A stretch of DNA of 64,000 nucleotides from Siphonodentalium dalli (lineage: Eukaryota; Mollusca; Scaphopoda; Gadilida; Siphonodentaliidae): contig CP136063.1 in the NCBI GenBank assembly GCA_032622095.1, forward strand, positions 180,027,956 to 180,091,955. Reading direction: 5' to 3'. Under the pieces are notes generated by a model. It did not search any database. It saw nothing but the letters and a program-made list of their open reading frames with translations, and was not told where the DNA came from. Positions 23,085-34,264 of the stretch are shown here, piece after piece (position 1 is the stretch's first letter; each line of letters opens with the position of its first letter). Position numbers and translations under genes: made by a program.

Positions 23085-24215
23085 TTTATGTTTACCCATA
23101 CCATAGTATGGTAAACATAGTGTCGTTGTCCGGATTGACCACTCGTCGTGCGTCTGTCTGTCTGTCTGTCCGTAGACACTTTACGCATGGTGCGATAAAT
23201 CAAATATCTGATCGCAACCCAATTTTGCTTGTGAGTTTCTCAGCCCAAAATACAGATCGAGTTCGAATTTGGGTTTGATCCGACTATATTTAACTGAGTT
23301 ATGTCCCTTTTTCGAAAAAATATATTGACTCAAAAAAAAAAAAAAATGAATATGAATAAATAAATAAAAAGTAATATATAATAAAATATTTTTTGTTTGA
23401 ATAATTAAAAATAAAAATTTAAAGTAACAAAATTTGAAAAACTAACACCATTATAACTCTGCCAAGGGTACCCAGAATCACCACACCAAAGTTGGTTTAA
23501 ATCAGTCCATAATCTTGTGTTATGTACTGGTAAATTTGTTTGGAGCGACTTTAAACCCAATTCACTAATTCCATCCCATGCCTTTGGACTACTTAGCTAT
23601 TGATAAGGCTATATTATTTTCTGATGTCTCTTATGCCAATTGATGTGCAAATAATCTGATAAAGAATGCTATGGTATCTAATTTAAAATAAAGATTCAAC
23701 AATAAACATCACATGGTAGACTTGGACATCTGTGCTGTAGAGTGATATCTTCAGATGGTCTGGGGTCATTATAATTGTTATTGGTTTAATAGAGAAGTCA
23801 GTGTTCAACATAAGCAATGCTTGTGATTTGTTGACAGCTCTGCTATATAATTGATATTAATGTGTCAGCAGTCAGGTGGCTTATCTGTATACTATATTGT
23901 TGGTAGAATTTGATACATTATTATTGTAAACTTAAATTGGACTCTCTTAGCCCAAGCATTCCATGTCCAGGCCACCTTTCACATTTAACCCAAGGCTGTG
24001 GTGGTTTAGTTGTACCAGTGCATTCTCTTATATAAATGCGAGTGACCCATAAATTCCAATAATTTGTGTTATGTACATTTATTTGTCTATAATAGTACAT
24101 AACAGTATACTCTATAATTCAACACCAAAACTCTCATTTATGATTCTGATCATAGTAATTTACTATCGCCAAGGGATGGGTTAACATCTGCCGATCGTGA
24201 TCGGCCTCTCGTTGT
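23085..24215. repeat. Dispersed repeat block, copy 1
   Basis: The block starts with the palindrome at 23090-23116 built on 'cataccatagtatgg', followed by 'tagtgtcg', a (TCTG)n tract at 23154-23172 and 'tagacactttacgcatggtg'. It continues through 'ccaagggtacccagaatcac' (23462) and ends near 'gggttaacatctgccgatcg' (about 24179). The same ordered blocks occur at 38785-39480, and parts at 36960-37300, 31420-31520 and 37740-38110. No ORF is conserved. Confidence 0.75.
23990..24050. repeat. Half copy of the GCATTCTCTTATATA hairpin family
   Basis: 'ccagtgcattctcttatata' then 'aatgcgagtgaccca' matches one arm of the 69-bp hairpins at 58452 and 62155. It lies inside the dispersed block, so the half-copy was duplicated with it (also near 37967 and 39295). 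Confidence 0.65.
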
Positions 24216-24219
24216 TTAA

Positions 24220-25350
24220 ATTCATCAAGAAAAATCGTTGATGATATTTAGCATTTCAGTTAAATCTAGTTTATGCTTATTACCCGCATGGTTTCCTGTA
24301 CACATCAGTTCTAGTTGAAACCATACTCGTATAGCTGTGTGATAAAGAGTAAGAAAATAGCTGTGTTGCTATATTTAACATCTGCATGCAGCTGGCGTGG
24401 TATGATGCCACAGCGCACAAAATATCTTAGAAATGACAGATATCTCCTGTATATTGGCCAATTAAAATTGGTGTTAACTGTTGAATTTCTTGGAAATACG
24501 TACTTCTATTCACTTTGCTAGGTATTATTGGTCAATTATGTACTCTTCACATATGCTTTTAGAGTTTAGTTGGGTGTCACAATCTCTAATTTTGTGTAAA
24601 ATTATTAATGTGACATTTTTTATAGCGCTATATTTAGCTATGTGGCAAATCTACCACTGCATACAAATTCTGACAATCGTCTGAGTGGCTGCATGATCCT
24701 GCATCGCTTTATTGATAAATGTTGTGATTGGCTGACACTGACATAATGCTTGCTGGTGAGAATAGAAAAACACCCTATTGTAATCTCCAGACTCAGTATC
24801 ATGCAGCTTTATGAGTACTAGTATGGTTTCAACAAGAACTGTGTACACATGTGCTATCTAGTTACTAGTATTCATTTGCATGGGCTCCAGGGCCGGTTGG
24901 TGGAGTTAGCTAGAGTTGGTTTAAATTAAAGGTACCGATCACGTATTTCTTTGTATGTCAAAGCTGGTTTCTTTGACCTAGCTATTCTGCAATCTTTGAA
25001 ACCAGTCCTCTTTAGCCCTACCCCAAAAACAATGGTGGCATTTTTCGGCAACCACCTGCCCTTGATTCAGACCTCCCCTAACAATTTTATTACCCCCCCC
25101 CCCCCCACCCACAATTTTTTTTAAATGTAATAATTAATTTCAGTGGCAAATTATTTCCAAATGGGCAAATTTCTTCCACAATGTTATTAATTTTTTTTAA
25201 GGTAGTGTCTTGTATATTTCTATTGATCTTTATAGAAAAAAAAATTAACCCTTCCAATGATTCCATTGACTCATTCTAGATATGGGTTGTTCCTCATATT
25301 TCTTATCGAGGCATATTTTTGTACTTTGCACATATAATGGGAGGTCAAAG
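24220..25350. other. AT-rich DNA, no supported gene
   Basis: Short ORFs at 24315-24684 have no similarity that I recognise. A poly-C tract is at 25096-25107. Nothing further is supported. Confidence 0.4.
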
Positions 25351-25353
25351 TCA

Positions 25354-25800
25354 CAAGTATTTGCACTTAAGCTAAGTTATTTGTACTTAAGCACAAATAA
25401 TTATGCTCAAGTGCCTATAATATAATTACTCTTAACCACAAATAAGCTTAAGTGCAATTATTTGTGCTTAAGCGCAAAGAAGGAATTTAAAAAACATGAC
25501 CTAACACACCATGTTGATATTGGCAGAGTCCACCATAAAGTATCATGGCAATTCAAACATGGGGAAGCCTATTTTATTTTTTTAGGGAAGATCTATATTG
25601 ACTGGGAATGAAATGTACAAATTTGAGCTTGAGCACAAATCTTTGAGATTAAGCACAAATCTTTGAGATTAAGCAGAAATATTTGCACTAAGCACAGATA
25701 TTTGCACTTAATAAGCTGTAATAAGCTCAAATATTTGTGCTTTAGTGCAATGTTTTTATTCTCAAGCATGAATATTTGTGCTTAAGTGCAAATAATTATT
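25354..25800. repeat. CTTAAG palindrome array element, copy 2 (GYGC-decayed form)
   Basis: Two clusters of half-sites, 25354-25484 and 25618-25800, use words such as TTTGTGCTTAAGCGCAAA, TTGCACTTAAGC and AAATATTTGTGC. They flank a core of about 130 bp. The core ('agagtccaccataaagtatc' then 'atggcaattcaaaca') is homologous in reverse complement to 17395-17445 ('ttcaaatggtgtagtccatg' then 'gtacaatgggtggagc'). Compared with copy 1, GCGC is mostly GTGC or GCAC, as expected from decay of methylated CpG. Confidence 0.75.
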
Positions 25801-26039
25801 AAAAATCAATTTGGCCTCAAATTAATTGATATTGAAAATTATATTACCCGAATAACCCTTCACAACCACCCCATAGATACATGCTTATTGCTATCAATAT
25901 AAAATTAAAATAATGGCGTCTAGCCAATATGAATTATCTGCGCAATGGGTAACAAGCAGATAAATCTACATGACTATTGTTTCAACTATGCAGAAAATTA
26001 ATAAATTAACCCTTCCCATTTGAACCAGGTTCATTAATT

Positions 26040-26400
26040 AATAATAATAATTATGGTGCTTATATAGTGCGTATCCCCAATGTCAGATGGGCCCAAAGTG
26101 CTTCACATTATTACCCCAGCTATTAAAGTAATGCCGAGTCTTATGCCTGCTGCAATTTTACAGGCGCTTCACTGCAGCGGCTTACACTTAGCCAACAACC
26201 AGGTCCCTTGTTCTGGTCTTGGTACGATGAAGCGAGCACAGTTGAAGTGACTTGCCCAAGGGCGTGGCTCTATATAGTACACACACCGCTTAATCTGACC
26301 AAGCCACTGTTGCAGAGACGGTATTCCACCGGCAGGTGCAAACTCACGCTGGCGCGTTAGCACCATTACAAGTCTGACACTCTAACCACTGGGCTACCAT
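26040..26400 (-). mobile_element. tRNA-derived SINE
   Basis: Read on the minus strand from 26399, it starts 'ggtagcccagtggttagagt', which fits a tRNA-type A box (TRGCNNARNGG). A degenerate B-box-like 'gagtttgcacc' follows about 50 bases later. Further in are 'gcccttgggcaagtcactt', similar to the conserved centre of several SINE families, 'gaagcactttgggccc' and 'cgcactatataagcacc'. The tail is AT-rich 'attattattaatta'. The ORF over it is non-genic. Superfamily assignment would need a database. Confidence 0.7.
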
Positions 26401-26616
26401 TTTCACACTTTCACCCATTAAGACACCTTTCATTGCTCAGCAAAAAATGAACTCATCCCCAAGTTGAGCTACAGTATCATTGACACTTATTTTTCACTTA
26501 TTAAATAAAAATATGAAAATAAGTGACTAGAGGGTAGTGACTGGAATAAGACATTGCTTTAACCCTTTCATGACAGGAGTTGAGCTGTTGCAGCATCAAA
26601 TATCCTGGGTTAGTGC

Positions 26617-26757
26617 ATTCCCTTATATATGCGATTCCAGTGCATTCTGTTATATATGTTAGTCTCCCTTAGGGAGCCTCACATATATTAGAGAATGCAC
26701 ATATTATATGGGAAACAGGCATATATAAAAGAATGTACTGGCACAGGGTTTTCATAA
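26617..26757. repeat. Variant copies of the GCATTCTCTTATATA hairpin family
   Basis: A hairpin at about 26638-26700 pairs 'gtgcattctgttatatatg' with 'catatattagagaatgcac', using a different centre ('ctcccttagggag'). It is preceded by a half copy at 26617 and followed by another at 26718 ending 'tggcacaggg'. Confidence 0.65.
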
Positions 26758-26819
26758 AATTTCAGGCAGCTACACTCATGGATGGGTTAAAGATAGTGAA
26801 CAACAGTCATTATTTTGAC

Positions 26820-27048
26820 AATTTATGCAGAAGAATTCCCCCCCCCCCCAATAGAACAGAATGGCAGAAATAATGTTGAGCGTTTACTCACGTAAATTTA
26901 AACACAGGTATTATATTATTTAGCCTAAAGCTGAGTGAGCAACACCATTGTATTTAAATATGTGGCTACAGATAGTACATTGATACTTGTACATTTCCCT
27001 TGAACATGACACACACTCATATAAATATAATGGATTTTATTATTTCAG
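26820..27048. other. Possible intronic DNA before the candidate exon
   Basis: Contains a poly-C run at 26838-26848 and no open frame. It ends in the acceptor of the next feature. Confidence 0.3.
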
Positions 27049-27111
27049 GCAGATTGGCATAAGACTGGGCCTAAAAACCCCAACAAGCAAAAGGAAATAA
27101 TGATAGAGTGG
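27049..27111 (+). CDS. Candidate internal exon, unidentified protein
   Basis: A 63-base segment lies between a good acceptor ('ttttattatttcag', ends 27048) and a consensus donor ('gtaagt', starts 27112). Only one of the three frames is open. It encodes 21 residues starting ADWHKTGPKNPN and ending KEIMIEW, rich in K and N and hydrophilic. It would be a phase 0-0 exon. I do not recognise the protein. It is on the same strand as the candidates at 29345 and 35270, but the phases do not join directly, so at least one more exon would be needed if they form one gene. Confidence 0.4.
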
Positions 27112-27159
27112 GTAAGTTGTAATCTTTGAGAACTAGGAACATTATAAACACATTTATCA

Positions 27160-27745
27160 GCTAACACAGTTCTAATTAAAATTAGACTCTCAAAAAAACT
27201 CTCAAAAAAAGTCTAATGGAAAAAATCTGGGATTATCATTACCGCAACAAGCATAACTTCACTGTTGGCCAGTCACAACACTTATCAGTAAAGCGATGCA
27301 GTCAATCAGGTGATTGTTGGAATTTCTATACAGCGGTCGATTCGCCAAATAGCTAAAATAGTGCAATATTTTTTATGTCACATTTATAATTTCACACAAT
27401 GTTCACAAAATTAGAGATTACAACTAATTAAACACTAAATGCATCGACGAGGAGTCCAAAATTGACCAATAATATTTAGCAGGGAGAATATAATTACATA
27501 TATTTTTTTCCCCAAGAAACTACAGTTAACACCAGTTTGAAGCGGGATATAAAATCAAAATCGAAAGGAGATATATTTCAATCGTAAACATATTTGTGTG
27601 GTGTAATGTCACACTGTATGGATTGCATGCAGAGTTATTTATAGGAGCGGTAATGTGACACACAGTGAAGTCCTTTAGACTCTTTAATGGCATACATATA
27701 TTTAGCTTGTTCGAGAGTCTAATTTTAATTACAACTGCAGCGAAC
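27160..27745. repeat. Possible short inverted-repeat element
   Basis: 'taattaaaattagactctc' at about 27172 pairs with 'gagagtctaattttaatta' at about 27713. The interior has no gene. It may be a small DNA element about 580 bp long. Confidence 0.45.
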
Positions 27746-27929
27746 ATAGAAAAGAATGTCAATGTCAGTTCTGATTCATTACGGGATTGTTCACATATAT
27801 CAGTGTATAAACAATTAGGCAATGCTTCTATTTAAAGATGTGACAAAAGAGATGTCAACACAACAAACATGTGAATTCTCTTTTATTATTTTCCAAAATC
27901 GGTAAATTTGATGATGCCACACATTTTCA

Positions 27930-28050
27930 TAGTTCATAACTTTTAAAGCCTCAGTCTCATGATTTTAAATTTGTTTGAATTGTTTCTAGTCATAACTTTT
28001 TAAGGCTCAGTCTCATGATTTTAAATTTGTTTGTATTGTTTCTAGTTTGC
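27930..28050. repeat. Two-unit ~60-bp tandem repeat
   Basis: 'tcagtctcatgattttaaat' with 'ttgtttg...attgtttctagt' occurs at about 27951 and 28007, nearly identical. Confidence 0.8.
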
Positions 28051-28059
28051 ATCAGTCTC

Positions 28060-28635
28060 CCTTCAAATTTGAAGTTGGATGCTACTGTAGGATAAGTAAA
28101 TCACAGCACATTAATTTGGATGTATTTGATGACTAGTGGAATACGCTCTATTACTTGGGAATTTCCAAGTCTTAAGCCAGTATGTTAACACACTAACTGC
28201 CGAAATCATGTATCTGGGATACCATTGCCAAAACAAAAATATGAGATAACTCATAGTGGCAGTCGACGTGTTAAGGAGATGGACAGAACATGAATCAGTA
28301 ATTCTTCATTTCATTTGGTATGAACCAATTTTAATAATTTTTTGTCACCAAGTGGCTTATCACAATATCAAATCAGTGGGCAAACCAGGTTTGTCTGGAT
28401 TTTTTTGCCTGACTTATATGCCCTTCATTCATCAATTTTCCAGTGAATTTTCTGTGATTTTTTTTTCGTTGGAGTTGATAACTACAACAATTTTTGGGAG
28501 TTGCCTTCGCCACAATACTTCAATTCAGTGCCAAAATCACATTTATCCTGATTTTTTGCCTATGTTATGCCATTAGTTTGTCAGTTTTTCTCAATTTTTG
28601 ACTGAACTCGAACAAATATAAATATCTCAATGATT
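28060..28635. other. AT-rich DNA, no supported feature
   Basis: A 106-codon ORF at 28256-28576 has no recognisable motif and biased T-rich composition. I do not call it a gene. Confidence 0.4.
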
Positions 28636-29283
28636 AAAGGGGTACTGTACCCCAATTTCAATAAATTCCCGGTGACAATAACGATCTAATATCAATATTA
28701 TATTTTAAAATAACTAATTGAGTCGACGATGTCTACTGAAAACGTTCCGGTTAACAGGCTATCACAAAAGTAAAATTGAATTATTTAATATAAATTCATT
28801 TATGGCTGGAGTCATAAAATGGAGAATTATGCCAGTACGAGTTACCGTTCTTGAAATAGTATTTGTTGCGTGTCTTTTATCGACGGCCGTTCGCGAACAT
28901 TATTGAGTTGCACACATAACATGTTACCTGCAAAAGAAAGGCCCGCTATAACCGATTCGGAAAAAGGAGAAAGAAACAAGAGTCATGAAGCGTCAAGTGT
29001 TTTTATACGGAGTGAGATTGTTCGATGGAAGAGATTGGATGCATCAATTGAAGCTGTGAACAATGAACTTCCGGTTCTTCCTGCGACCTGAGTCTTCTCC
29101 GGTGAAAGTCAAAAACATGGCGCGTAGTTTGAAATCGTAATATTTTTGTTTCCAAGATCAATATTTTCTTCGCTAAATTAGGTTTATACGAAACTCATAT
29201 AACACGAACACAATCTAACTTGAAAGTTATTTCAATGGGAGTAAATAAAAAAAAATTGTCTATCCCTGTGTACAGTACTCCTT
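28635..29283 (+). mobile_element. TTAA-flanked inverted-repeat element with a gene-like ORF
   Basis: The left end reads 'ttaaaggggtactgtacc' and the right end, reverse-complemented, reads 'ttaaaggagtactgtaca'. Both ends abut TTAA, the target preference of piggyBac-type elements, although the termini do not show the usual CCY start. The interior is more GC-rich and gene-like than its surroundings. A 73-codon + strand ORF (28870-29091) has a charged stretch and ends in VFIRSEIVRWKRLDASIEA, which has the look of a fragment of a real domain. No transposase is present. Confidence 0.55.
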
Positions 29284-29344
29284 TAATAATTAAAAAATGC
29301 ATTTTAATTGTAATTTGCTCTAATGTTATTTATTTTCATTCCAG

Positions 29345-29505
29345 ATTAACATGTTTCCATGCAGAAGACATTGTTTTCTTTCATCTTAAAAATAATTCCA
29401 ATACATCAACACTAAATTGGTATGCCACATCAGGAATGGCAGCAGATTTCATTCTGTCAGAGGGTGGAAAGTTGGCGTTGAAATATTTTGAAAATATGTC
29501 TAGAA
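29345..29505 (+). CDS. Candidate internal exon, unidentified protein
   Basis: Acceptor 'attttcattccag' ends at 29344, and a 'gtaagt' donor starts at 29506. Only one frame is open over the 161 bases (the first base completes a codon). It encodes about 53 residues beginning LTCFHAEDIVFFHLKNN, with a middle TLNWYATSGMAADFILSEG and the end KYFENMSR. Composition is protein-like and unlike the neighbouring AT-rich DNA. I do not recognise the family. The phase (2 in, 1 out) does not match the exons at 27049 or 35270 directly. Confidence 0.4.
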
Positions 29506-29529
29506 GTAAGTTTGGATTGGATGTATAAG

Positions 29530-29997
29530 TGAACTTGGTTATATCTATGGAAATTGGAGATATTTTGATGGTAATGCAGCTGGGTAGTGAGATAAATGAA
29601 AACATTTATTTATTAGAATTTCAATATTCTACTTACATCTATTTTAAGGTAAATATATTTTTCAAAATTCGAAACATTTTGTGACTTTTTTTGTCTTCAT
29701 TGTAATAGTCATATTTGGTCATATGATTTCCATGGCAGCTGTACATTTGTACAGATATTAGTTTGATGAATTTTCCTGTTGAAGCTGGTTTAAGTGTATA
29801 CATCCACTGACTTTCCATTGTACCCAGCCCTCTTAACACACATTTTGAATAAATCGAGGCAAAATGCATGAGATTTTCAACAAAGAATTTCTTTGGATCT
29901 ATCTGATGAAAAATCAAAAATTTCACATATTGTTTAGAATCTGAACAATTATAAAGAGAAGACATAACAATGGCTTTCAATACATTTGAAGGGTCAA
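29530..29997. other. AT-rich DNA, probably intronic
   Basis: A minus-strand ORF of 122 codons (29639-30007) overlaps the following element's left end and has no recognisable domain. Confidence 0.3.
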
Positions 29998-30613
29998 GGG
30001 TACTCAATCCGATCAGAGGGTCCCCATACCATCAAGATAGAACAACAACATTTCTTCAAAATACGCTTTAGTTATCAGAATCGATTAATTGCAACAAAAT
30101 AATGCTAACCACTGTCAACTATGGTATCAAGTTTCCCAAAAATTGTTTGTTCAACGAAATATGGCCATATTATCACTTGAGTATTCACAAAATTTGGCCG
30201 TATTACTAATTGTTTTAGAGTTATCCATCTTCATCTGCAATTTAGACTGAGACCATTCGGTTGACGGCATGTTTATGGGCCACAAACAATTGAAATAACA
30301 AACTTCAAAAATTGATATCTGATCACTCTGAGCTTTGATGGGTACCTTACTCGATTTCTGATATTGGTTGACCAAATTTAAATTGAGGCCTACATCATGT
30401 CCAACCTTTTGTAATGTGTGTACCTCATTAACATAATCATCGATCTTGTTTTCCCTGTGGTAAATTAGTTTAAACTCAGAAGGTGCTCGAAAAATAGTAC
30501 TGCGTGAATTTAAATACAAGTAAAGTAGGTGTCTTGACTCGAATCAAATATTTGTTACCCCTAAAGCCAAAGAAATAGTAATTTAAGGGTGTTTAATTGG
30601 ATTGAGTAACTTT
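29998..30613 (+). mobile_element. Small non-autonomous element with GGTACTCAATCCGA ends (copy 2)
   Basis: Left end 'gggtactcaatccgatcag', right end 'attggattgagtaacttt'. It shares internal blocks in reverse complement with 10965-11412, for example 'gatatctgatcactctgagc', 'tagagttatccatctt' and 'agccaaagaaatagtaattt'. It is about 170 bp longer than copy 1. The 122-codon minus-strand ORF inside (30151-30519) is not conserved in copy 1, so it is unlikely to be coding. Confidence 0.7.
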
Positions 30614-31160
30614 AAACTAATATTTTATTTTTTCCCTTTAGGTACCAAGAACTTAAAACATATTTTTTAAATTTCAAACAACAATCCACTCACCAAATAG
30701 CTTATTATCTTTGTTCTATGACAGGAGGCTCTGTTTGTGTCATAACGTTGAGTTAAATTTTTAATTGCATGATATGACATCATACCCCCATATTACAATG
30801 AAGAATAAAGCAGCCCCAAATAACTCCGACCAATCAGGGCGGTGGGGGGTAGTAAAACCCCAAATTTCATTAAAATTGGTCTAAAATCGCATAAAACTCT
30901 ACGGATATCACTCATATGTCTGGGAATTATCTCAATTAGTTTAAATAACAGTTTAACCTTTTTCAGAAGCTGTTTTAATTGAACAAAAAATGTTTTATAA
31001 ATTCAATGCTGATCATCTGTAAACCTAAGTCATTGTGCAGAATACACAAAATTTCATAATTTCTAACTATTCCTGATTAGTTTGTCAACCAGCCCATTAT
31101 CTAACATATTCCACACCACTTATGCAACTTACTTCCATTATACTAAACTAGGTGAAAAGG
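30614..31160. other. AT-rich DNA with an old duplication
   Basis: 30995-31100 ('tcataatttctaactattcc', 'tttgtcaaccagcccatt') recurs at 31780-31860. Nothing else is recognisable. Confidence 0.45.
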
Positions 31161-31164
31161 GCCC

Positions 31165-31520
31165 CCTTTGGGCAGCTTTGGGAGCCTATATTCAGCATCG
31201 GAGCTACCAGTGGCCCCCTTTGTGGGACTTCGCACACATCTTGATCTTAGACAGAGCCTTCATTTGGCGGTGGCCACTTTGTGCGCTTCAAGCACATTTG
31301 GTCATTGAAACATTTTGATTTATATATATTGTTTTAATATATTTTTTTTTTTAAAGATTGAATTCCTTACTCAATCTAACAAAACCAATTTTATTTTATT
31401 TGTTTTAATTAAAAATTTTGAAAAACTAATACCATTATAATTTATAACATCTGCCAGGGTACCCCGAGTCACCACAACAAATTTGGTTGAACTCGGTCCA
31501 GGGGTCTGAGAGAAAAATCC
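31165..31520. repeat. Dispersed repeat, copy related to 1640-1880
   Basis: Shares 'cacatcttgatcttagaca', 'ttgtgcgcttcaagcaca' and 'agattgaattccttactcaa' with 1640-1880. Its right part (31420-31520, 'aatttataacatctgccagg' onward) belongs to the family also present at 23450 and 39105. Confidence 0.65.
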
Positions 31521-31549
31521 GGACATATCCAACTCGTTTATATATATAG

Positions 31550-32135
31550 ATGACAAGGAGTCACAGCACTATACCAGACTTGGATACTTTAGGTCTTGTG
31601 AGAGATCATCTGAGTTGAAAGACATGCAAATAATTCACTGATTGGCTTGATACACTGATGACATATATTTTCTACCCATTGATAGTCACATTAATGTTTG
31701 AGACAGTTGCTCATTTCCATGCACACAATGATCTAGGCATTAGTTACATCAGGATAAGTTTATATATGCAAACTTTGGTCATTGTACAGGATACACACAA
31801 TTCCATAATTTCTAACCATTTCCCGATTACATGTAGTCTGTCAACCAGCCCATGATCTAGCATTATGGCTTAACACATTTGATAGTCTACTGGAGTAACC
31901 TCTGTTATAATAAATAACAAAGAGTCAATATGCCAGACTTGGATATGTTAGGAGTTGTGTGTGAGAGTAACAGATCATACATATGAGTTGATAGACATGC
32001 AAATATATCACTGATTGAACAGTGTGATGACTGTTATATTCTAGTCATTGATAGTCACATTAATGTTTGAGACAGTTGCTCCCATGCACACAATGATCTA
32101 GGCTTTAGTTGCATCAAGACCTGTCAAGACAAGTT
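31550..32135. repeat. Tandem duplication, ~365-bp period
   Basis: 'ccagacttggatactttagg', 'gacatgcaaata' and 'gatagtcacattaatgtttg' followed by 'agacagttgctc' occur at 31577-31715 and 31940-32080 in the same order. The copies are diverged by about 10-15 percent by eye. Confidence 0.75.
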
Positions 32136-33300
32136 TATTTATTTCAGTTTTACATTTCTTGAAGCTTCTTTCCGAAGGTGTCGGGAAGGAATGTTTTCAC
32201 CACACCGCCCCATATGCAACATGCCATAGCTTAATGTCATCTCCACTCAGTTATAAAATCTTATAATATGTTTTAAACTGTTACAAATGTCAAATAAGGG
32301 CACAAAAGCTTTTATTAAAAAATTTGCAAGAGGTTGTAAAAGACACATTATTTGCCCCTCAGGACACCCACCACCCACCCGGCATAACTTCCTGCAAATT
32401 TTTTACTACCCCGGCCCAGATACCTGGTCAGTTGGGAATTTGGCTATGGCTATTAGACCTAAAACGGACCTTTATAGCCCAAAGTTTTATTGATGAGCAG
32501 GCATGGCTTCACATGAAATTCTTAAATATAGAAAACTATCTATGGGTGGTTGTCTTTCTACAAGAAAATAATTATGAAATTTCTTGAATTCGCCAAATTA
32601 AGTCTTCTCATGATCTTCAGATATGATAAAGTTCTTGTTACCGGAAAACAACAAAATTTTACATATTTTTCATAGCATAAAATTTTATTAAATGGGGTTA
32701 TAATTTCCAACAAGTTGACCGCTCTGAAATATTGTGTCAGAATAATTGCTTGTACCAAATTTGAAAAAGAAATTCCTGACAGATTTTGAGAAATTTCATT
32801 TTTAAATATCAGGAAATTTTGACCAATATGCGTCTGACGGAGGGATGGTTTTATTTTTAATTACTATTTATTCTGCACATATTAAGCATATTACCACCAG
32901 CATATGACCTAACATTAAATAATATGTAATGCCCCTGACTATTCACTATTGTTATTGTTGTCTATAAACTGCTACCTCTCCCTTCTAATATGTGATCCTG
33001 AATTTCATCCAGTGCCTTTGTGCCACTTGTCTGGACCTACAATTTGTAATTTAGTGCACGATGACTACCTTAATTGTAACAAGTGCACTGCCCAGAGTAT
33101 CTCCTGCCAAAGTGGCTTTCCGCTGAGGTTTATTAATTTTCTGATGTGGCTTAAATCGAAAGATGTCTTAGTCTGGCCAGTGATGACTGAAAAAACCTGC
33201 ATGAATACCAAAAATTATTGAAATTGGGTCATATTTGTTCGAGTTATCAAACCGGACAGACCAAAATCGCAACAAAAAAATGACAAACTAAGGTCAATAT
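32136..33300. other. No supported gene
   Basis: Short ORFs at 32287-32587 and 32949-33221 have no recognisable motif. No splice-bounded segment is convincing. Confidence 0.35.
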
Positions 33301-33329
33301 CTCAGACAAAATGACAATGCAAACAATGT

Positions 33330-33750
33330 CACTGGGTGCTCCTTTGAAAGCATTCATGATGGCAAATCTCAATACCAAATTTTATTCAGATCCGATAACC
33401 CATTGCTGAGATATATGGGCGAACGGACAAAAGTGTATAATTTCCAGATAAACAAAGAAGGATAACTCTAAAATGGAAAACATCATTTGTCTCTCTTTTG
33501 AAAGCAGTCATGATGGTAAACCTCTATACAAAATTTCATTTTTATCCTATAAACATATAGAGATATATGCATCGATGGACAAAAAAGGCCCTAATTTCCA
33601 GATAAACAAGATGGCTGCTGGTGGCCAAGTTTTAACAAATTTGGGTGAAAAATGAATAGCTCCCATCTAGAGGCCACTTCGAAAATTCACATGAAATTTG
33701 GTGACGATCAGATGAGGGATGTGGCCTGCAGGGTGTGCCGAAGGATTTAC
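33330..33750. repeat. Diverged ~155-bp tandem units of the 'atggccgcc' superfamily
   Basis: 'tttgaaagca(t/g)tcatgatgg' occurs at 33343 and 33498, 155 bp apart. 'aacaagatggctgctggtgg' at 33605 and the 'atcagatgagggatgtggcc' segment match, in reverse complement, the units at 38290-38520 and 59150-59370. Confidence 0.6.
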
Positions 33751-33984
33751 TTGTGAATGTAGTCATGCAGAGTCAAATCCATTTTCACACCCAGTCCTAT
33801 TACTGAATAAGGGCCATAACTTTTGGAAAAAATTAACGGACAAAACTCGCTATTCGTTAATACTCTTTCCCCCACGTTGTTTCATCAACATCCCAAAGAT
33901 CATTAAAATCCGAATGACCATGACCAAGATATAGAGCTTCAAAGTTGACCAAACTCCCAGGTTAACAGATTTCTATTTTGCACC

Positions 33985-34260
33985 CAACCCCATGGGTTGG
34001 AACTTTCCAACTGGTACGTCAAGCTTGCCAACTGCCGGAAATAATCCAACTTGACATCCCCCTAAGGTTGGAAAATTTCCACATGATTGCCATTTCAGAC
34101 CAAAAGTAGAACTATATGCTACTGTTGATCTAAAAACCACAAATTCCCCACTAATTAGTCGAAAATCAAACAATGAGAAAAATGTTAACCGATATGTGGT
34201 GTACTACTGTTATTCGAACATGAATTTCCAACTATTGAACAAAGTTGGGGGTAGACATCC
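33985..34260 (-). repeat. Inverted short copy of the 'cagttggaaa' repeat
   Basis: 'gggttggaactttccaactg', 'ccaacttgacatccccctaa' and 'ggttggaaaatttcc' are reverse-complement relatives of the 11930-12800 array. Confidence 0.6.
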
Positions 34261-34264
34261 CCAA

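Noticed and set aside
28256-28576. 106-codon + strand ORF
   Set aside because: Its T-rich composition gives a generic hydrophobic peptide, with no motif and no splice or regulatory context.
30614-30735. Possible exon after 'ttttttccctttag' at 30641
   Set aside because: The acceptor looks good and one frame is open for about 37 codons. There is no convincing donor, and the composition is like the surrounding DNA.
32100-32240. Possible exon after 'tttatttatttcag' near 32145
   Set aside because: Open only over about 30 bases to the first GT. It borders a tandem duplication, so the splice-like signals are probably chance.
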